Counted from the stretch's first letter, positions 53,716 to 63,823 are shown. The stretch is 64,000 nt of DNA from Vibrio scophthalmi LMG 19158 (GCF_000222585.1 NZ_AFWE01000078.1:80363-144362); one strand, 5' to 3'. Numbers and translations: made by a program. Notes: a model not told the origin generated them from the letters alone.

Positions 53716-54642
53716 TTAGTCAGTAACAGAGTGTTGATGGCTGGGTTGATTGAGCTGAGCAGCACCGCGCAGCATCGCTTTAATCAGGTCGCCAGCGTTA
53801 AACTTCTCTAGTGCTTCATGCGCACCAACCTGCTGTGCTCTATTCACACAGATCTCGCTCGAGAGTGAGGTGTGCAAGATGATATAGGCGTGACGAAGTT
53901 CGGGATCACTTTGCGTTTCAAATGCCAGTTCATAACCATCCAATCCCGGCATTTCAATATCACTCACCAATAGGTCAATGGCTTGACCTTTACTCACCGA
54001 TTCTCGCATCGCATTGAGCGCTTCCACGCCGTTGATGCAGATCTGATAGGGGATGTTAATACTGTCGAGTGCATCAGAAAGCTGCTTACGAGCGATACTT
54101 GAATCATCGACCAACAGAATATTGAGTGCTTTTAGTCTCTCACGCTCAACATCGGTCAAAATAGGAATGCGAGCAGATTCAGATGGCGGGTATATTTTCG
54201 ACAGCAGCAGTTCAACATCCAACATTTGGACGATTTTATCCTCGAAGCGCGTGATGCCGGTAACAAACACATTATTACCCGCACTGCGTGGTGAGGGTTC
54301 GATGTTACGCCAGTCACAGTCGATGATTTTCTCAATGCTGCGTACCATGAAAGCCACGACCGTGCGCAAGCAATCGGTAACGATCAGATAACAAGAAGCG
54401 TATTCTTCAGGCTGAATTGGTCGAAAACCAATCGCAGCAGGCATATCAATCACCGGTACATTGAGATCACGGATAGTCACCGTTCCAATAACATGATGAT
54501 GTGAGTAGGGGATTTGTGTCATCTGAGCATAAGGTACAATTTCACGTACCTTCAATGTACCAATAGCAAATATCTGCTTACTTGCTGTTAGGGTAAACAT
54601 AAGCATGCCTTGTGACTGATTTGCTTTGCTTTTTTTGGCCAT
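53716..54642 (-). CDS. cheV: Chemotaxis protein CheV
   Basis: A 308-residue chemotaxis coupling protein. A CheW-like domain (about 10-155: LMFTLTASKQIFAIGTLKVREIVPY) is followed by a receiver domain (about 175-295) with ILLVDDSSIARKQL near 176, the phospho-acceptor Asp in LLVSDIEMPGLDGYE near 228, and Lys in ALEKFNAGDL near 280. It couples receptors to CheA and is adjusted by phosphorylation. It stands alone here with no other chemotaxis gene nearby, as is common for CheV in vibrios. Confidence 0.93.
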   Translation of the reverse strand: MAKKSKANQSQGMLMFTLTASKQIFAIGTLKVREIVPYAQMTQIPYSHHHVIGTVTIRDLNVPVIDMPAAIGFRPIQPEEYASCYLIVTDCLRTVVAFMVRSIEKIIDCDWRNIEPSPRSAGNNVFVTGITRFEDKIVQMLDVELLLSKIYPPSESARIPILTDVERERLKALNILLVDDSSIARKQLSDALDSINIPYQICINGVEALNAMRESVSKGQAIDLLVSDIEMPGLDGYELAFETQSDPELRHAYIILHTSLSSEICVNRAQQVGAHEALEKFNAGDLIKAMLRGAAQLNQPSHQHSVTD

Positions 54643-54833
54643 TGGTGATTCTCAAACATTATAATCAATATGGGTCATGGTAACCCAAAAGGCACTGGGT
54701 GCAATGAACAAGATCAGAGATTGACAGAATAAGATGCTGCGAATGTGACAATGGTACAAAGGTATGATGAAGATCTCATAATTTTTGGTACAATCATAAA
54801 ATATTGAGATTGATAAACGAAAGAGACACAAGC

Positions 54834-55112
54834 ATGGCTAATACAGCAGCGGCTCTACACATTTTGGTTAAGCACAAAGAACAAGCTGAAGATATCATCA
54901 AGCAGCTAAAGAAAGGCGCAAAATTTCAAGCGCTTGCAAAAAAATACTCAAGCTGCCCATCAGGTAAAAATGGTGGCGACCTTGGTGAGTTTCGTAAAGG
55001 CCAAATGGTCCCGCAGTTTGATAAAGTTTGTTTCAGTGGCGAAACTTTGGTACCACATTTAGTCAAGACCAAATTCGGTTGGCACGTAGTGAAGGTGCTT
55101 TACCGTACCTAG
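54834..55112 (+). CDS. ppiC: Peptidyl-prolyl cis-trans isomerase, parvulin type
   Basis: A 92-residue single-domain parvulin, the size of E. coli PpiC (Par10). The fold is seen in [56 protein letters not shown] and [14 protein letters not shown] (quoted for the HIL, GGDLG and GWH landmarks). It has no signal peptide, so it is cytoplasmic. ATG 54834 (AAAGAGACAC upstream) matches the family length; ten more codons upstream are unneeded. Confidence 0.95.
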   Translation: MANTAAALHILVKHKEQAEDIIKQLKKGAKFQALAKKYSSCPSGKNGGDLGEFRKGQMVPQFDKVCFSGETLVPHLVKTKFGWHVVKVLYRT

Positions 55113-55133
55113 TGTTTACTGCGAGTACGAGAC

Positions 55134-55169
55134 ATACTAAAAAGCCCCTTTCGAGGGGCTTTTTAGTAT
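55134..55169. terminator. Bidirectional terminator with 16-bp perfect stem
   Basis: Arms ATACTAAAAAGCCCCT and AGGGGCTTTTTAGTAT flank TTCG. It serves the convergent ppiC and acyltransferase genes. Confidence 0.95.
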
Positions 55170-55197
55170 CCAAAATCTGTCTTGTTCTACTTATTGC

Positions 55198-56130
55198 TTA
55201 TGCATTGGCGGTATAAAGACATGCTTCGCCTTCTGGGCGAGTTTTAAAGCGGCGATGTAGCCACATGTATTGGCTTGGAGCGGCAAGAATTGAGTTTTCA
55301 ACGGCTTTATTGATAAATGCCGCAGCTTCGGTTTCATCTTCACTCGGGAAGCCTTCTAACGGTGTATGAATGGTTAGAATATAGTGGTCATTCTCATCGC
55401 GAACCATGGTGAACGGTACGATGGCACAATCAGAAGCATTCACGAGTAGGCTGGTACCTGTCGTGGTGCAGGCATTCTCAACGGCAAACAGCGGTGCGAA
55501 GGTTGAACGACGGCGACCATAATCATGATCCGGTGCATACCAAACTCGTTCTGCAGTTTTCAGCGCGTGAATCATTCCTTTAACGTCTTTACGGTCAATC
55601 AAAGTTCGGTTTGAACGAGAACGGCCATGATATTGAAAATGATCAAAGCATGGGTTGTTGTTCGGGCGATAAACCCCCATGCCAGACATATGAATGCCAA
55701 AAGCACGTGCGCCAAGCTCTAAGTTCATTGAATGAACGGCCAGCATCAAAGCCCCTTTACCTTGCTTTTCAAGTTCAACCAGCTTATCTAGGCCGACAAT
55801 AGTCACGTGTTTATTGACACGTTTATCGGGCCAAAACCATGCCATTGCGGTTTCAAATAGCGCAATACCGGTGTTTTCGACGTTCTGTTCGATCAAGCGC
55901 GCTTTTTCTTCTTCACTCATGTTTGGGAAACATAAATCAAGATTGCGGCGAATGGTATGGGTGCGTTTTTTCATGCGCTTTAGCGCAAAACGTCCTATCC
56001 CTTTACCTAGACTCAGTTGTAGCTTAAACGGCAACGTACTAAGCAGGAACATAAACGCGACCAATAGAAGCGTACCCCAGTAGCGAGGGTGGAGAAATTT
56101 TAGCTGGAACGATCGTGTCGTGTTTTGCAT
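55198..56130 (-). CDS. lpxL: Lipid A late acyltransferase (LpxL/LpxM family)
   Basis: A 310-residue inner-membrane acyltransferase adding a secondary acyl chain to lipid A. It has an N-terminal hydrophobic anchor (about 17-38) and the catalytic HxxxxE in AVHSMNLELG (about 131-140). MGVYRPNNNPCFDHF near 148, DHDYGRRRSTFAPLFAV near 198 and WLHRRFKTRP near 292 are family landmarks. Which acyl chain and position (LpxL, LpxM or LpxN role) cannot be decided from sequence; the symbol is tentative. Confidence 0.85.
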   Translation of the reverse strand: MQNTTRSFQLKFLHPRYWGTLLLVAFMFLLSTLPFKLQLSLGKGIGRFALKRMKKRTHTIRRNLDLCFPNMSEEEKARLIEQNVENTGIALFETAMAWFWPDKRVNKHVTIVGLDKLVELEKQGKGALMLAVHSMNLELGARAFGIHMSGMGVYRPNNNPCFDHFQYHGRSRSNRTLIDRKDVKGMIHALKTAERVWYAPDHDYGRRRSTFAPLFAVENACTTTGTSLLVNASDCAIVPFTMVRDENDHYILTIHTPLEGFPSEDETEAAAFINKAVENSILAAPSQYMWLHRRFKTRPEGEACLYTANA

Positions 56131-56245
56131 TAACTGTTCGTCATATTTTAAAGGTGGCGCAGTCTATATCGAAGGCGGTGATTACACAAACGAAAAATGC
56201 CGCTTGTGGAAGCGATCCGTTAGCCTTGATATCTCTGTGATAAAA

Positions 56246-56566
56246 TTAAGGTTGTTCGGCGTAAAATGCGGCGATGTCTTTTAGATCTTGCTCGTTCAAG
56301 TTACGCAGTTGCGCTCCCATCATTTGCGCCATGCCACCGGTGCGTTTACCTTGCTGATAATCCAACATCGATTGAAAAAGATACGCGGCATTTTGCCCAT
56401 TGAGATTAGGGTAACTTGGGTTGATAGCCTTACCTGTTTGCCCATGGCAGAACACACAGCTTGGCGATTTTACTTTTCCGAGTTTGGCATCACCGAAAGA
56501 CTCGGCAAACGTGAAAGGAGAAAACACTAAAGGCAAAAGAGAAAGCCAAACGAATTTGTTAATCAT
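56246..56566 (-). CDS. Periplasmic cytochrome c, single haem
   Basis: A 106-residue protein with a signal peptide (cleavage near FTFA, residue 21), one haem motif CVFCH (about 37-41) and a distal Met, probably in MAQMMGAQL near residues 79-86. The SYPNLNGQNAAYLFQSM segment is typical of class I cytochrome c of the c5/c4-half type. It probably carries electrons in the periplasm, for example to a terminal oxidase. Confidence 0.92.
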   Translation of the reverse strand: MINKFVWLSLLPLVFSPFTFAESFGDAKLGKVKSPSCVFCHGQTGKAINPSYPNLNGQNAAYLFQSMLDYQQGKRTGGMAQMMGAQLRNLNEQDLKDIAAFYAEQP

Positions 56567-56718
56567 GTGATGATATCGCTGTAGTTACTTGAAATATAGA
56601 AGCGCTTCCTAGTCTCAGGACATACTTGAGGGAGGCACACTGACGCATTAGTAAAATAATGCGTCAGATTGACAGCGCCGATATTACATTAGAGTCGCGA
56701 TGGGCTCTAGTTATGAAA

Positions 56719-57723
56719 TTAGATCGAAGCCGAGACTTTCAATAATAGTGTTTCAATATCTTGTGCAGAAATGTCTTTATGGGTGACAAAGCGCAACGGA
56801 TTGCTTGGTGAGATAGTAATACCTTCTTGAGCGAGCTTTTCTGCCAGTGCTTTTACGTCAACGCTATCATCGAGTTTGGCAAAAACGATATTAGTGTGAA
56901 TGAACTCAGGGTTGACGGAGAAGCCGTCGATCTCGCTTAACCCTTCAGCTAAGCGCTTCGCATTGGCGTGATCTTGCTTTAATTGTGGTACTTGCTCGGT
57001 TAATGCCAGTTTCCCTGCGGCGGCTAAAATGCCTGCTTGGCGCATACCACCACCCACCATTTTTCTCAAACGACGTGCTTTGGCAATAAACTCATGGCTA
57101 CCTAGCAGTAGTGAGCCAATTGGCGCGGCTAATCCTTTTGAAAGACAGATTGTCATGGAATCAAAGTATTGCGCGATCTCTTTGACATCTACATCTAACG
57201 CAACCGCAGCGTTATAAACACGTGCACCGTCAAGATGCAGGGCTAGCTGATGTTTATCGACAAATTCTCTTGCTTGCGCAAGGTAAGCTAAAGGAAGCAC
57301 TTTGCCATTAATGGTGTTTTCAAGGCTTAATAGACGAGTACGTGCAAAATGGCTGTCATCGGGCTTGATTGCCGCCTCGAGCTTGGCAAAGTCGAGCGTA
57401 CCATCAGGATTGTTTTCGATTGGCTGTGGCTGAATAGAACCGAGCACGGCAGCCCCACCAGCTTCATAGCGGTAGTTATGCGCTTGCTGACCACATAAGT
57501 ATTCATCACCACGGCCACAGTGCGCCATTAAACCGAGTAAATTCGCTTGTGTACCAGAGGTGGTAAACAGGGCTGCTTCAAAGCCGTGGCGCTCAGCTGC
57601 CCAGTGCTCTAATTCATTGACGGTTGGGTCATCACCATAAACGTCGTCACCGACGAGAGCATTGGCCATCGCTTGACGCATTGCTTGCGTCGGTTTAGTT
57701 ACGGTATCTGAACGAAAATCCAT
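56719..57723 (-). CDS. ltaE: Low-specificity L-threonine aldolase
   Basis: A 334-residue PLP enzyme that cleaves L-threonine and L-allo-threonine to glycine and acetaldehyde. It starts MDFRSDTVTKPTQAMRQAMA; GDDVYGDDPTVNELE follows near 25; the PLP Lys lies in TICLSKGLAAPIGSLL near 197. Length equals E. coli LtaE. ATG 57723 has AAAGGAAC upstream. It is preceded by a Nudix gene on the same strand, with 34 bases between. Confidence 0.95.
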   Translation of the reverse strand: MDFRSDTVTKPTQAMRQAMANALVGDDVYGDDPTVNELEHWAAERHGFEAALFTTSGTQANLLGLMAHCGRGDEYLCGQQAHNYRYEAGGAAVLGSIQPQPIENNPDGTLDFAKLEAAIKPDDSHFARTRLLSLENTINGKVLPLAYLAQAREFVDKHQLALHLDGARVYNAAVALDVDVKEIAQYFDSMTICLSKGLAAPIGSLLLGSHEFIAKARRLRKMVGGGMRQAGILAAAGKLALTEQVPQLKQDHANAKRLAEGLSEIDGFSVNPEFIHTNIVFAKLDDSVDVKALAEKLAQEGITISPSNPLRFVTHKDISAQDIETLLLKVSASI

Positions 57724-57757
57724 GAATGTTCCTTTATTGATTGCGGCTAAAAAGTGT

Positions 57758-58288
57758 TTAGATATAACCACACAGCTTAGCTTTGGATAGGCAGGCTATG
57801 CTTTTAGCATCGGTGATTTCACCATTAATGATCATTTGCTCTACTTGAACAAGCGGTAAATGGATAACTTCAATCACCTCATCGTCATCGCACTGATAAC
57901 GAGCAGTTTTGCTGAGTTGTTTGGCGACAAAAAGATACTGGATTTCATCACAAAAGCCGGCAAGTGGTGTCACTTGGCCCAACGGCTGAATGGTAGCAGC
58001 GCTATAGCCGGTTTCTTCTTCTAATTCGCGACAAGCACATTGTTCAATGGGCTCGTCGTTTTCGAGTGTGCCTGCCGGTAGTTCAAGTAACCACTTTTTA
58101 AGCGACGGTCGATATTGGTTAATCATCACGATGTCGCCGTTGTCGGCAATCGGCAGGATTACCGCTGCGCCAGGATGAGCGATAGTGGTATGAACGATTT
58201 GTTGACCATTGGGTAATTCAACCTGTTCTTCAACCAGTGAAATACGTTTCCATGTATGGATCACATTTTGGTAACTTGCTTGCGTCAT
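57758..58288 (-). CDS. Nudix hydrolase, ADP-ribose pyrophosphatase-like
   Basis: A 176-residue Nudix protein. The complete Nudix box GX5EX7REUXEEXGU is at about 92-114 (GTLENDEPIEQCACRELEEETGY), and ELPAG before it is typical of ADP-ribose or nucleotide-sugar pyrophosphatases. PLAGFCDEIQYLFVAKQL follows near 128. The substrate remains open (ADP-ribose, GDP-mannose or similar). It shares a transcript with ltaE by position. Confidence 0.88.
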   Translation of the reverse strand: MTQASYQNVIHTWKRISLVEEQVELPNGQQIVHTTIAHPGAAVILPIADNGDIVMINQYRPSLKKWLLELPAGTLENDEPIEQCACRELEEETGYSAATIQPLGQVTPLAGFCDEIQYLFVAKQLSKTARYQCDDDEVIEVIHLPLVQVEQMIINGEITDAKSIACLSKAKLCGYI

Positions 58289-58548
58289 GGTATTGGTCGA
58301 TTCTTAAGAGACTGATGCTACCTTAGCGATTTATTCTGTGGAATAAAAGCGTCTAAATTCTAATAGGTTGAGAATCAATCGAATGAAAAAGTGATGCTCA
58401 TCTCAATTATGCAAACAATGATTGCATTCCGTTCCCGCAAAAGTGGTTCTGTTATAAATATTTGCTCTATTCTTTAAATGTATGTGTAACATTTTGATAA
58501 CAAGTGTTTACATTTAAGGAAGCTAATACCGCAGGGTCAAGGAGCAAA

Positions 58549-60213
58549 ATGTTGATAAACACTTCACGAGTGAATCACTCCAATAAAGCACTACTTTCTG
58601 AACGTATCAATAAGCTAGCCAAAGCGCTATCGGATGGCGTTTATGAGCGTGAAGATACAATTAAGATGTGTTTATTGGCGGCACTTGCCGGTGAAAGCGT
58701 GTTTTTATTAGGCCCTCCGGGTATCGCTAAGAGTTTGATTGCCAAGCGCTTAATTCAAGCTTTTGATAACTCGTCCTATTTTGAATACTTGATGACGCGT
58801 TTTTCAACACCCGAAGAGGTATTTGGCCCACTCAGTATTCAAGAGCTAAAAGATCACGGTCGTTACCATCGTTTAACACAGGGGTATCTGCCAACTGCAC
58901 AAGTCGTGTTTCTTGATGAAATTTGGAAAGCAGGGCCGGCAATCTTGAATACCTTATTAACGGTGGTGAATGAAAAAACCTTCAAAAACGGCAGTGATGT
59001 AGAGCGTGTTCCGATGCGTTTGTTGGTCTCTGCTTCTAACGAATTACCTGACCAAGACAGTGGATTAGAAGCGCTTTATGATCGCATGTTGGTGCGCATC
59101 TTTGTCAATCGAATCCAAAACAAACAAAACTTCAAATCAATGCTAACAGTAGGGACTGCGCAAGAGGCACAAATTCCACCGGGTTTGGCGATTACCGATT
59201 TGGAATATCATCAGTGGCAGCAAGAGCTTGATCAACTGACGCTGGGCGATGATGTGTTTGAAAAGCTCTATCAGTTAAAATCATTGCTTGAGCAAAAGGC
59301 GGCGGATGTGGGGGTTGAGTTCGCCCAATCAGACATGTACGTCTCTGATCGCCGATGGAAAAAAGCGGTCAAGTTACTAAAAGCCAGCGCTTACTTTAAT
59401 GGCCGTGAAACCATTAATCCGCTTGATCTACTGCTATTACAAGACTGTTTGTGGAACAGCCCAGAATCACTTGAAATTGTGCAACAGGTCATGAACGACT
59501 TTGCACTTAATCATGCTTTTGACCAGCAAGAGGTAGAGCAGCAACTGAACGTGTGTCGTGAAGAACTTGCTGATGTTCAAGAAGAGTTGGAAGCGGAGTT
59601 CTCAATGTTGGTATCGCTGGAATCGACCACGGGTTTGATTAAGAAGCAAATTCATCACTACGATGTGAGTGATGCTAAAGCCTATCAAGTTGGTCATGCC
59701 AAAGATCTGGTTAAATTGGTGCTACTACAAAGCAATATGTCAGTGTCGGAATCCGAAAAAGGTGATAGCCGCTGGATCTATGTACCTAAGCATGAGCTAG
59801 AGCGTGTAGTCAAAGAGGGGAGTGGAAATGTTTACGGTTACGTAAACCAGAATACTAACCTTTGCTTGCTACGTTTTGATTTAGACGCGGCTAACAACTT
59901 GATCGTCAAAGATATCGCTAACCGCGCGGTACTGGTCGGTTTGGTGACGAAAAAGGGGCTTGATGCGGCGACCTATCAAGAGTGGCTAGCCAAGTCTGAG
60001 CAAGCAGTTGCGCAACTAGAACATGCAGAACATCATTTGCGTAAAGTTAAGTCGAATTTTCATGGTGCGCTTCCTCATGGCTTCATTCATCCAGAATTGC
60101 CGATTGCGATGGAAGCGGGCTTACAAAGCTTGCAGCAACAGCTTGAATCGACCAAAGCCGAGTGTGAACGCACGGTATTTCGATTTAAAAATCTTGATCA
60201 GTTCTTTGCATAG
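58549..60213 (+). CDS. ravA: MoxR-type AAA+ ATPase RavA
   Basis: A 554-residue AAA+ ATPase. Walker A GPPGIAKS is at about 62-69, Walker [13 protein letters not shown] at about 120-131, and the sensor region [22 protein letters not shown] near 160. The C-terminal half (about 330-550) is helical with the LARA-like insert expected of RavA. In E. coli RavA works with ViaA on respiratory complexes and binds the lysine decarboxylase LdcI. ATG 58549 has AAGGAGC upstream. viaA starts 8 bases after the stop codon. Confidence 0.93.
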   Translation: MLINTSRVNHSNKALLSERINKLAKALSDGVYEREDTIKMCLLAALAGESVFLLGPPGIAKSLIAKRLIQAFDNSSYFEYLMTRFSTPEEVFGPLSIQELKDHGRYHRLTQGYLPTAQVVFLDEIWKAGPAILNTLLTVVNEKTFKNGSDVERVPMRLLVSASNELPDQDSGLEALYDRMLVRIFVNRIQNKQNFKSMLTVGTAQEAQIPPGLAITDLEYHQWQQELDQLTLGDDVFEKLYQLKSLLEQKAADVGVEFAQSDMYVSDRRWKKAVKLLKASAYFNGRETINPLDLLLLQDCLWNSPESLEIVQQVMNDFALNHAFDQQEVEQQLNVCREELADVQEELEAEFSMLVSLESTTGLIKKQIHHYDVSDAKAYQVGHAKDLVKLVLLQSNMSVSESEKGDSRWIYVPKHELERVVKEGSGNVYGYVNQNTNLCLLRFDLDAANNLIVKDIANRAVLVGLVTKKGLDAATYQEWLAKSEQAVAQLEHAEHHLRKVKSNFHGALPHGFIHPELPIAMEAGLQSLQQQLESTKAECERTVFRFKNLDQFFA

Positions 60214-60221
60214 GTGACGGC

Positions 60222-61667
60222 ATGTTAGGCGCAGACGGACTTAACCTTGCATTGATGATTGCCGATTCAGGCATTATCGATTCGGCAGTGAACGATTTGA
60301 TGGCTCGCTCACAAGTGATGGCGATGGCGGAGAATCGCGGTATTAAATCATCCGTAAAGAATCATTTGGTTAAGTGGCGTGGCAGCGTTAAAAAGCGCAT
60401 TACCAAAGTATGCGAAACGGAACGGTTTCAGCAAGAGCTGGCGCTGTATCAAGAAGTGATCCATTGGGATGAAGCCCGGTTCTTCCAACAGATACCAGAA
60501 GTGGTGAAGCAGCTTGAATGGCATAGCGCGTTTTATTTACAAGCTCGTCGACTGTTGGAGAAAAACAAAGGGTTATCTAACCCAATGTTCCCTCATTATT
60601 TTTGCGATCAATGGTATCAAAGTTTGTATGATGCGATTCGCCAAGCGCAGTTAACAGAGTTAGAAGTCAACAAAGAGAAGGTGTTGAAAGATCTTTACCA
60701 GCGCATGGAAACCATGAAAAACATGGATAAAGTGACGCAGGAAGGTGATGAAAGTAGTGTTGGACGCCTATGGGATATGGCATCAGCTAAGCTGAGTAAA
60801 AATGATCTCACCGTCATGAAGCGTCACGCCGAGTTTTTACAAAAACACCAAGGCTTACAAGAAATTGCCGAGCAGCTTGGACGTATGGCCAGTGAGGTCA
60901 ATGATCCTAGTTTACAACGCACACCAAAAGAAGAACTTCAAGTGGTGGAAGAGCTCAGCGATGAAGCGACCGATGATATTGTTGGTGTGCATGAAAGTGA
61001 CGATCTTAATAAATTACTGCCTAACGAAACCCTATTTCTCGCTTATCCAGAATTGGAAGTGATCTTCTACAAGCACTTAGTGGATAAGCGACTGATGAAT
61101 TATAAAACTCAGGGTAAATCACGCACCTTGCGTAAAATACGTGCCCACACGCCTGATCATAGTAAAGCGGATATCGATAAAGGCCCGTTTGTGGTCTGTA
61201 TCGATTCTTCAGGTTCAATGAGTGGTTTTCCTGAGCAATGCGCTAAAGCAATGGCTTACGCGCTGATGCAAATCGCATTGGCCGAAGATCGGGAATGCTA
61301 TGTCATGCTGTTCTCAACGCAAGTGATCACTTACGAGTTAACCAAGCAAGATGGCTTGCGTGAAGCGAGCGACTTTTTAAGTTATAGCTTTCATGGTGGT
61401 ACGGATCTAGAGCCGGTAATTGAGAAAACAGTCTCGTTAATGCAGGGGGATAAGTATCGCAATGCCGATATGGTGGTGATTTCTGATTTTATTGCGCCTG
61501 TTCCGGTGGCGGAAATGCAGCAACAAGTGTTGGATTTAAAAGCCTGCTCTAATCGCTTCCATGCGATTAACTTGTCTAAATACGGCAACCCCGAGTTATT
61601 ACAGATGTTTGACCATAGCTGGGCATATCACCCCAATTTAGTTGGACGTTTGATGCGTAAGTGGTAA
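60222..61667 (+). CDS. viaA: VWA-domain protein ViaA, RavA partner
   Basis: A 481-residue cytoplasmic protein. The first 310 residues are helical. The VWA domain follows with the MIDAS motif CIDSSGSMSG (about 326-335), the Thr in FHGGTDLEPV near 387 and the Asp in VVISDFIAP near 412. It is the standard partner of RavA: MoxR ATPase and VWA protein in one operon. No terminator with a clear T-run follows; an AAAGGG/CCCTTT hairpin near 61688-61711 is weak. Confidence 0.93.
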   Translation: MLGADGLNLALMIADSGIIDSAVNDLMARSQVMAMAENRGIKSSVKNHLVKWRGSVKKRITKVCETERFQQELALYQEVIHWDEARFFQQIPEVVKQLEWHSAFYLQARRLLEKNKGLSNPMFPHYFCDQWYQSLYDAIRQAQLTELEVNKEKVLKDLYQRMETMKNMDKVTQEGDESSVGRLWDMASAKLSKNDLTVMKRHAEFLQKHQGLQEIAEQLGRMASEVNDPSLQRTPKEELQVVEELSDEATDDIVGVHESDDLNKLLPNETLFLAYPELEVIFYKHLVDKRLMNYKTQGKSRTLRKIRAHTPDHSKADIDKGPFVVCIDSSGSMSGFPEQCAKAMAYALMQIALAEDRECYVMLFSTQVITYELTKQDGLREASDFLSYSFHGGTDLEPVIEKTVSLMQGDKYRNADMVVISDFIAPVPVAEMQQQVLDLKACSNRFHAINLSKYGNPELLQMFDHSWAYHPNLVGRLMRKW

Positions 61668-61770
61668 CCCTGCTAAACACTTGCAATAAAGGGTTTAAGC
61701 TTATTCCCTTTGCGGCCTTCATTCATAGGCAAGCTTGAACGAAAATAGCGCAGATGGAGATAGGCAGCGA

Positions 61771-62652
61771 CTAGATTGCTGCTTTACGATGTTTACGTTG
61801 CATCACGATCTGCGGCAGTAACGACATCATGATCATGCCAATCATTAAGCTATATTGAAACGGGCTAAATTTCTCCCCCATCAGCAGTAAGCCAAACACG
61901 ATGCCTGCAATCGGATTGGCGATGCCGCCAAAGGTAAATTCCACCACCGTCATACGCTGTAAAAGCCATACATATAAACCATAGCCAAATGCCGTGTTGA
62001 GAATGACCACCCAAAGTAGCCCTGCCAAATTGTGTGCATTAAACTGGCCGATCGCAGCGAGGTAAGGCAAAGGTTCAAACACACCATGTATCGTGGCGAC
62101 TAAACTGAGCAAACTGCCGCCCAGAATAAGCTGCCAAGTGAGCACCTGCCACCAATGCATACTGGTACCAAGTGATTTGGTTATATCACTACCAATCACG
62201 ATACAAATGATGGCTGCGAGCATTGCCAGCAGCCCAATCGGGTTGAGCGTAATTTCGCTTGGGTCAAAGAGCAACCATGCCAATAAGATCAATAGGGCGC
62301 CACATATCGCTTGAATAGCCGCAGGAACACGCCCGCGAAACAACCAATGATAGAGCATGGCAAATACAGGGACTGACATCATGCCAACACCAGAAATCGC
62401 CGATGGTAGCGTCAGTGCCATCACAAAGATCAAGCAGAAAAAGATAGCGATGTTGATAGTGCCAAGCAGGGCAAGTTGACGCCACTGTTTACCATGTGGC
62501 CACATGGGTTTAATGGCTAACAATAGCAAACCAGCAGGTAGAGCTCTTAATGCTCCGAGTAGAATCGGTGGCCAGTTAGGCAGTGCATACTGGGTTACCG
62601 CGTAGGTCGAACCCCAGAAAAATGCGGGGATCATCGCAAGGAGTATATTCAT
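61771..62652 (-). CDS. EamA/DMT family transporter
   Basis: A 293-residue inner-membrane protein with ten hydrophobic segments in two homologous halves (EamA repeats, about 2-130 and 145-285). The PAFFWGSTYAVTQYALP start is typical. Substrate is unknown; metabolite or drug export is usual for the family. It is divergent from the MarR gene, and the shared intergenic region holds two copies of the same palindrome, which points to control by that regulator. Confidence 0.9.
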   Translation of the reverse strand: MNILLAMIPAFFWGSTYAVTQYALPNWPPILLGALRALPAGLLLLAIKPMWPHGKQWRQLALLGTINIAIFFCLIFVMALTLPSAISGVGMMSVPVFAMLYHWLFRGRVPAAIQAICGALLILLAWLLFDPSEITLNPIGLLAMLAAIICIVIGSDITKSLGTSMHWWQVLTWQLILGGSLLSLVATIHGVFEPLPYLAAIGQFNAHNLAGLLWVVILNTAFGYGLYVWLLQRMTVVEFTFGGIANPIAGIVFGLLLMGEKFSPFQYSLMIGMIMMSLLPQIVMQRKHRKAAI

Positions 62653-62688
62653 AGTGCCGTTTTTGACAGTAACCTATTGCTGGTTACT

Positions 62689-62706
62689 TATCTTTACATA
62701 AAGATA
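62689..62706. promoter_or_regulatory. Operator-like palindrome 1 (EamA side)
   Basis: Perfect palindrome TATCTTTA-CA-TAAAGATA, 36 bases from the EamA start codon. It has the same core, TCTTTACRTAAAGA, as the site at 62747-62764. Confidence 0.75.
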
Positions 62707-62746
62707 TTAATCGTAGAATGTACGGTGATACTCGAACGATGTAAAG

Positions 62747-62764
62747 TGTCTTTACGTAAAGATA
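62747..62764. promoter_or_regulatory. Operator-like palindrome 2 (MarR side)
   Basis: TGTCTTTA-CG-TAAAGATA, one mismatch from the first site, 26 bases before the MarR start codon. An overlapping palindrome GTAAAG-TGT-CTTTAC lies at 62741-62755. Confidence 0.75.
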
Positions 62765-62789
62765 AAAACCAACTTAATAGCAGTGAGTC

Positions 62790-63281
62790 ATGAAACAGGA
62801 TCCGGTAGAAAGATCCATTACACAATGGGCGGTACAAAAACCGCACTTAGATACCGAGCCAATGGCGATCATTGGCCGAATGTTGCGCTTAAGTAAGCAT
62901 TTAGAAACGCGTATTGCGAAATTGCACAAACAACATGATCTTAAAATGGGCGAGTTTGATGTGTTAGCCTCACTACTGCGCAGCGGAGAGCCTTATGCGT
63001 TGACTCCAAACGAGTTGTTAAGTGCCTTAATGCTCACCTCTGGGGCGATGACGAATCGACTTGATAGACTCGCCGATAAAGAATTGGTTTCACGTGCGAG
63101 CAATCCGTTGGATCGACGTAGTGTGAGTGTGCAACTCACCGATAAAGGGTTAGAGTTAATCGAGCATCTAATAGAGCAACACGTTACTTTGCAGCAGGAG
63201 TTGATGGCGGGTATTGCAGTCAACGAACGAGAGCCGCTAAATCAACAGCTCAAACAGTGGTTGATGACGTTCGATACGTAA
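62790..63281 (+). CDS. MarR-family transcriptional regulator
   Basis: A 163-residue winged-helix regulator of the MarR family. Helices 1-2 lie in ITQWAVQKPHLDTEPMAIIGRMLRLSKHLE (about 10-39), the recognition helix is in LTSGAMTNRLDRLADKELV (about 83-101), and the wing is NPLDRRSVSVQLTDKGLELI (about 105-124). It is divergent from the EamA transporter and flanked by two matching palindromes, so it probably represses both itself and the transporter until a small ligand binds. Confidence 0.92.
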   Translation: MKQDPVERSITQWAVQKPHLDTEPMAIIGRMLRLSKHLETRIAKLHKQHDLKMGEFDVLASLLRSGEPYALTPNELLSALMLTSGAMTNRLDRLADKELVSRASNPLDRRSVSVQLTDKGLELIEHLIEQHVTLQQELMAGIAVNEREPLNQQLKQWLMTFDT

Positions 63282-63360
63282 CAATCATGATGTTTCTATG
63301 GATTTGTCGATATCGTGACGAAAGATGTCTCACCGAAAACTGATTTGAAAGGGAAGTACA

Positions 63361-63717
63361 ATGACAAATACAGAGTTGGCGAAATTTCTTGATTCATTCC
63401 AATGTGCAGAAGCCGATTACCCATTTGGTCCGGATGCCTTGGTGTATAAAGTGAAAGGTAAAATGTTTGCTATTCTAGCAAGACGAGAAGGGCGAGAGTA
63501 CGTCACTCTAAAAGTAAAGCCAGAAGATGGAGAAGTGCTCACTTCCCAGTTTAATGATATTACCCCAGGCTATCACACCAACAAACGCCATTGGATTACG
63601 GTGTATTATCCCGGTGATGTAGAGGATGGCATGGTCGAAGATTTGTGCGAACGTTCGTATGCGCTGGTGGTTAAAGGGCTTAAAAAGCTTGAACGTGTTG
63701 CGTTGGGTTTTGATTAG
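63361..63717 (+). CDS. MmcQ/YjbR family DNA-binding-fold protein
   Basis: A 118-residue protein of the MmcQ/YjbR family, whose fold resembles the type II DNA-binding domain of MotA-like proteins. Landmarks are YPFGPDALVYKVKGKMFAIL (about 20-39), VTLKVKPED (about 48-56), PGYHTNKRHWITVYY (about 69-83) and LCERSYALVVKGL near 98. The biological role is not established. AAAGGGAAG precedes the ATG. Confidence 0.9.
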   Translation: MTNTELAKFLDSFQCAEADYPFGPDALVYKVKGKMFAILARREGREYVTLKVKPEDGEVLTSQFNDITPGYHTNKRHWITVYYPGDVEDGMVEDLCERSYALVVKGLKKLERVALGFD

Positions 63718-63823
63718 TCATCGGGATTAGGTCATATTGGCGTTATAAAATTTGTCCAATTTGATCGAATAGTCACCCAATCGCTTTTATATTCGGCAAA
63801 CGAACAAAGAATTAATATTTTTG

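Noticed and set aside
61688-61711. Terminator after viaA
   Set aside because: AAAGGG/CCCTTT with a 12-base loop and no T-run is too weak to call.
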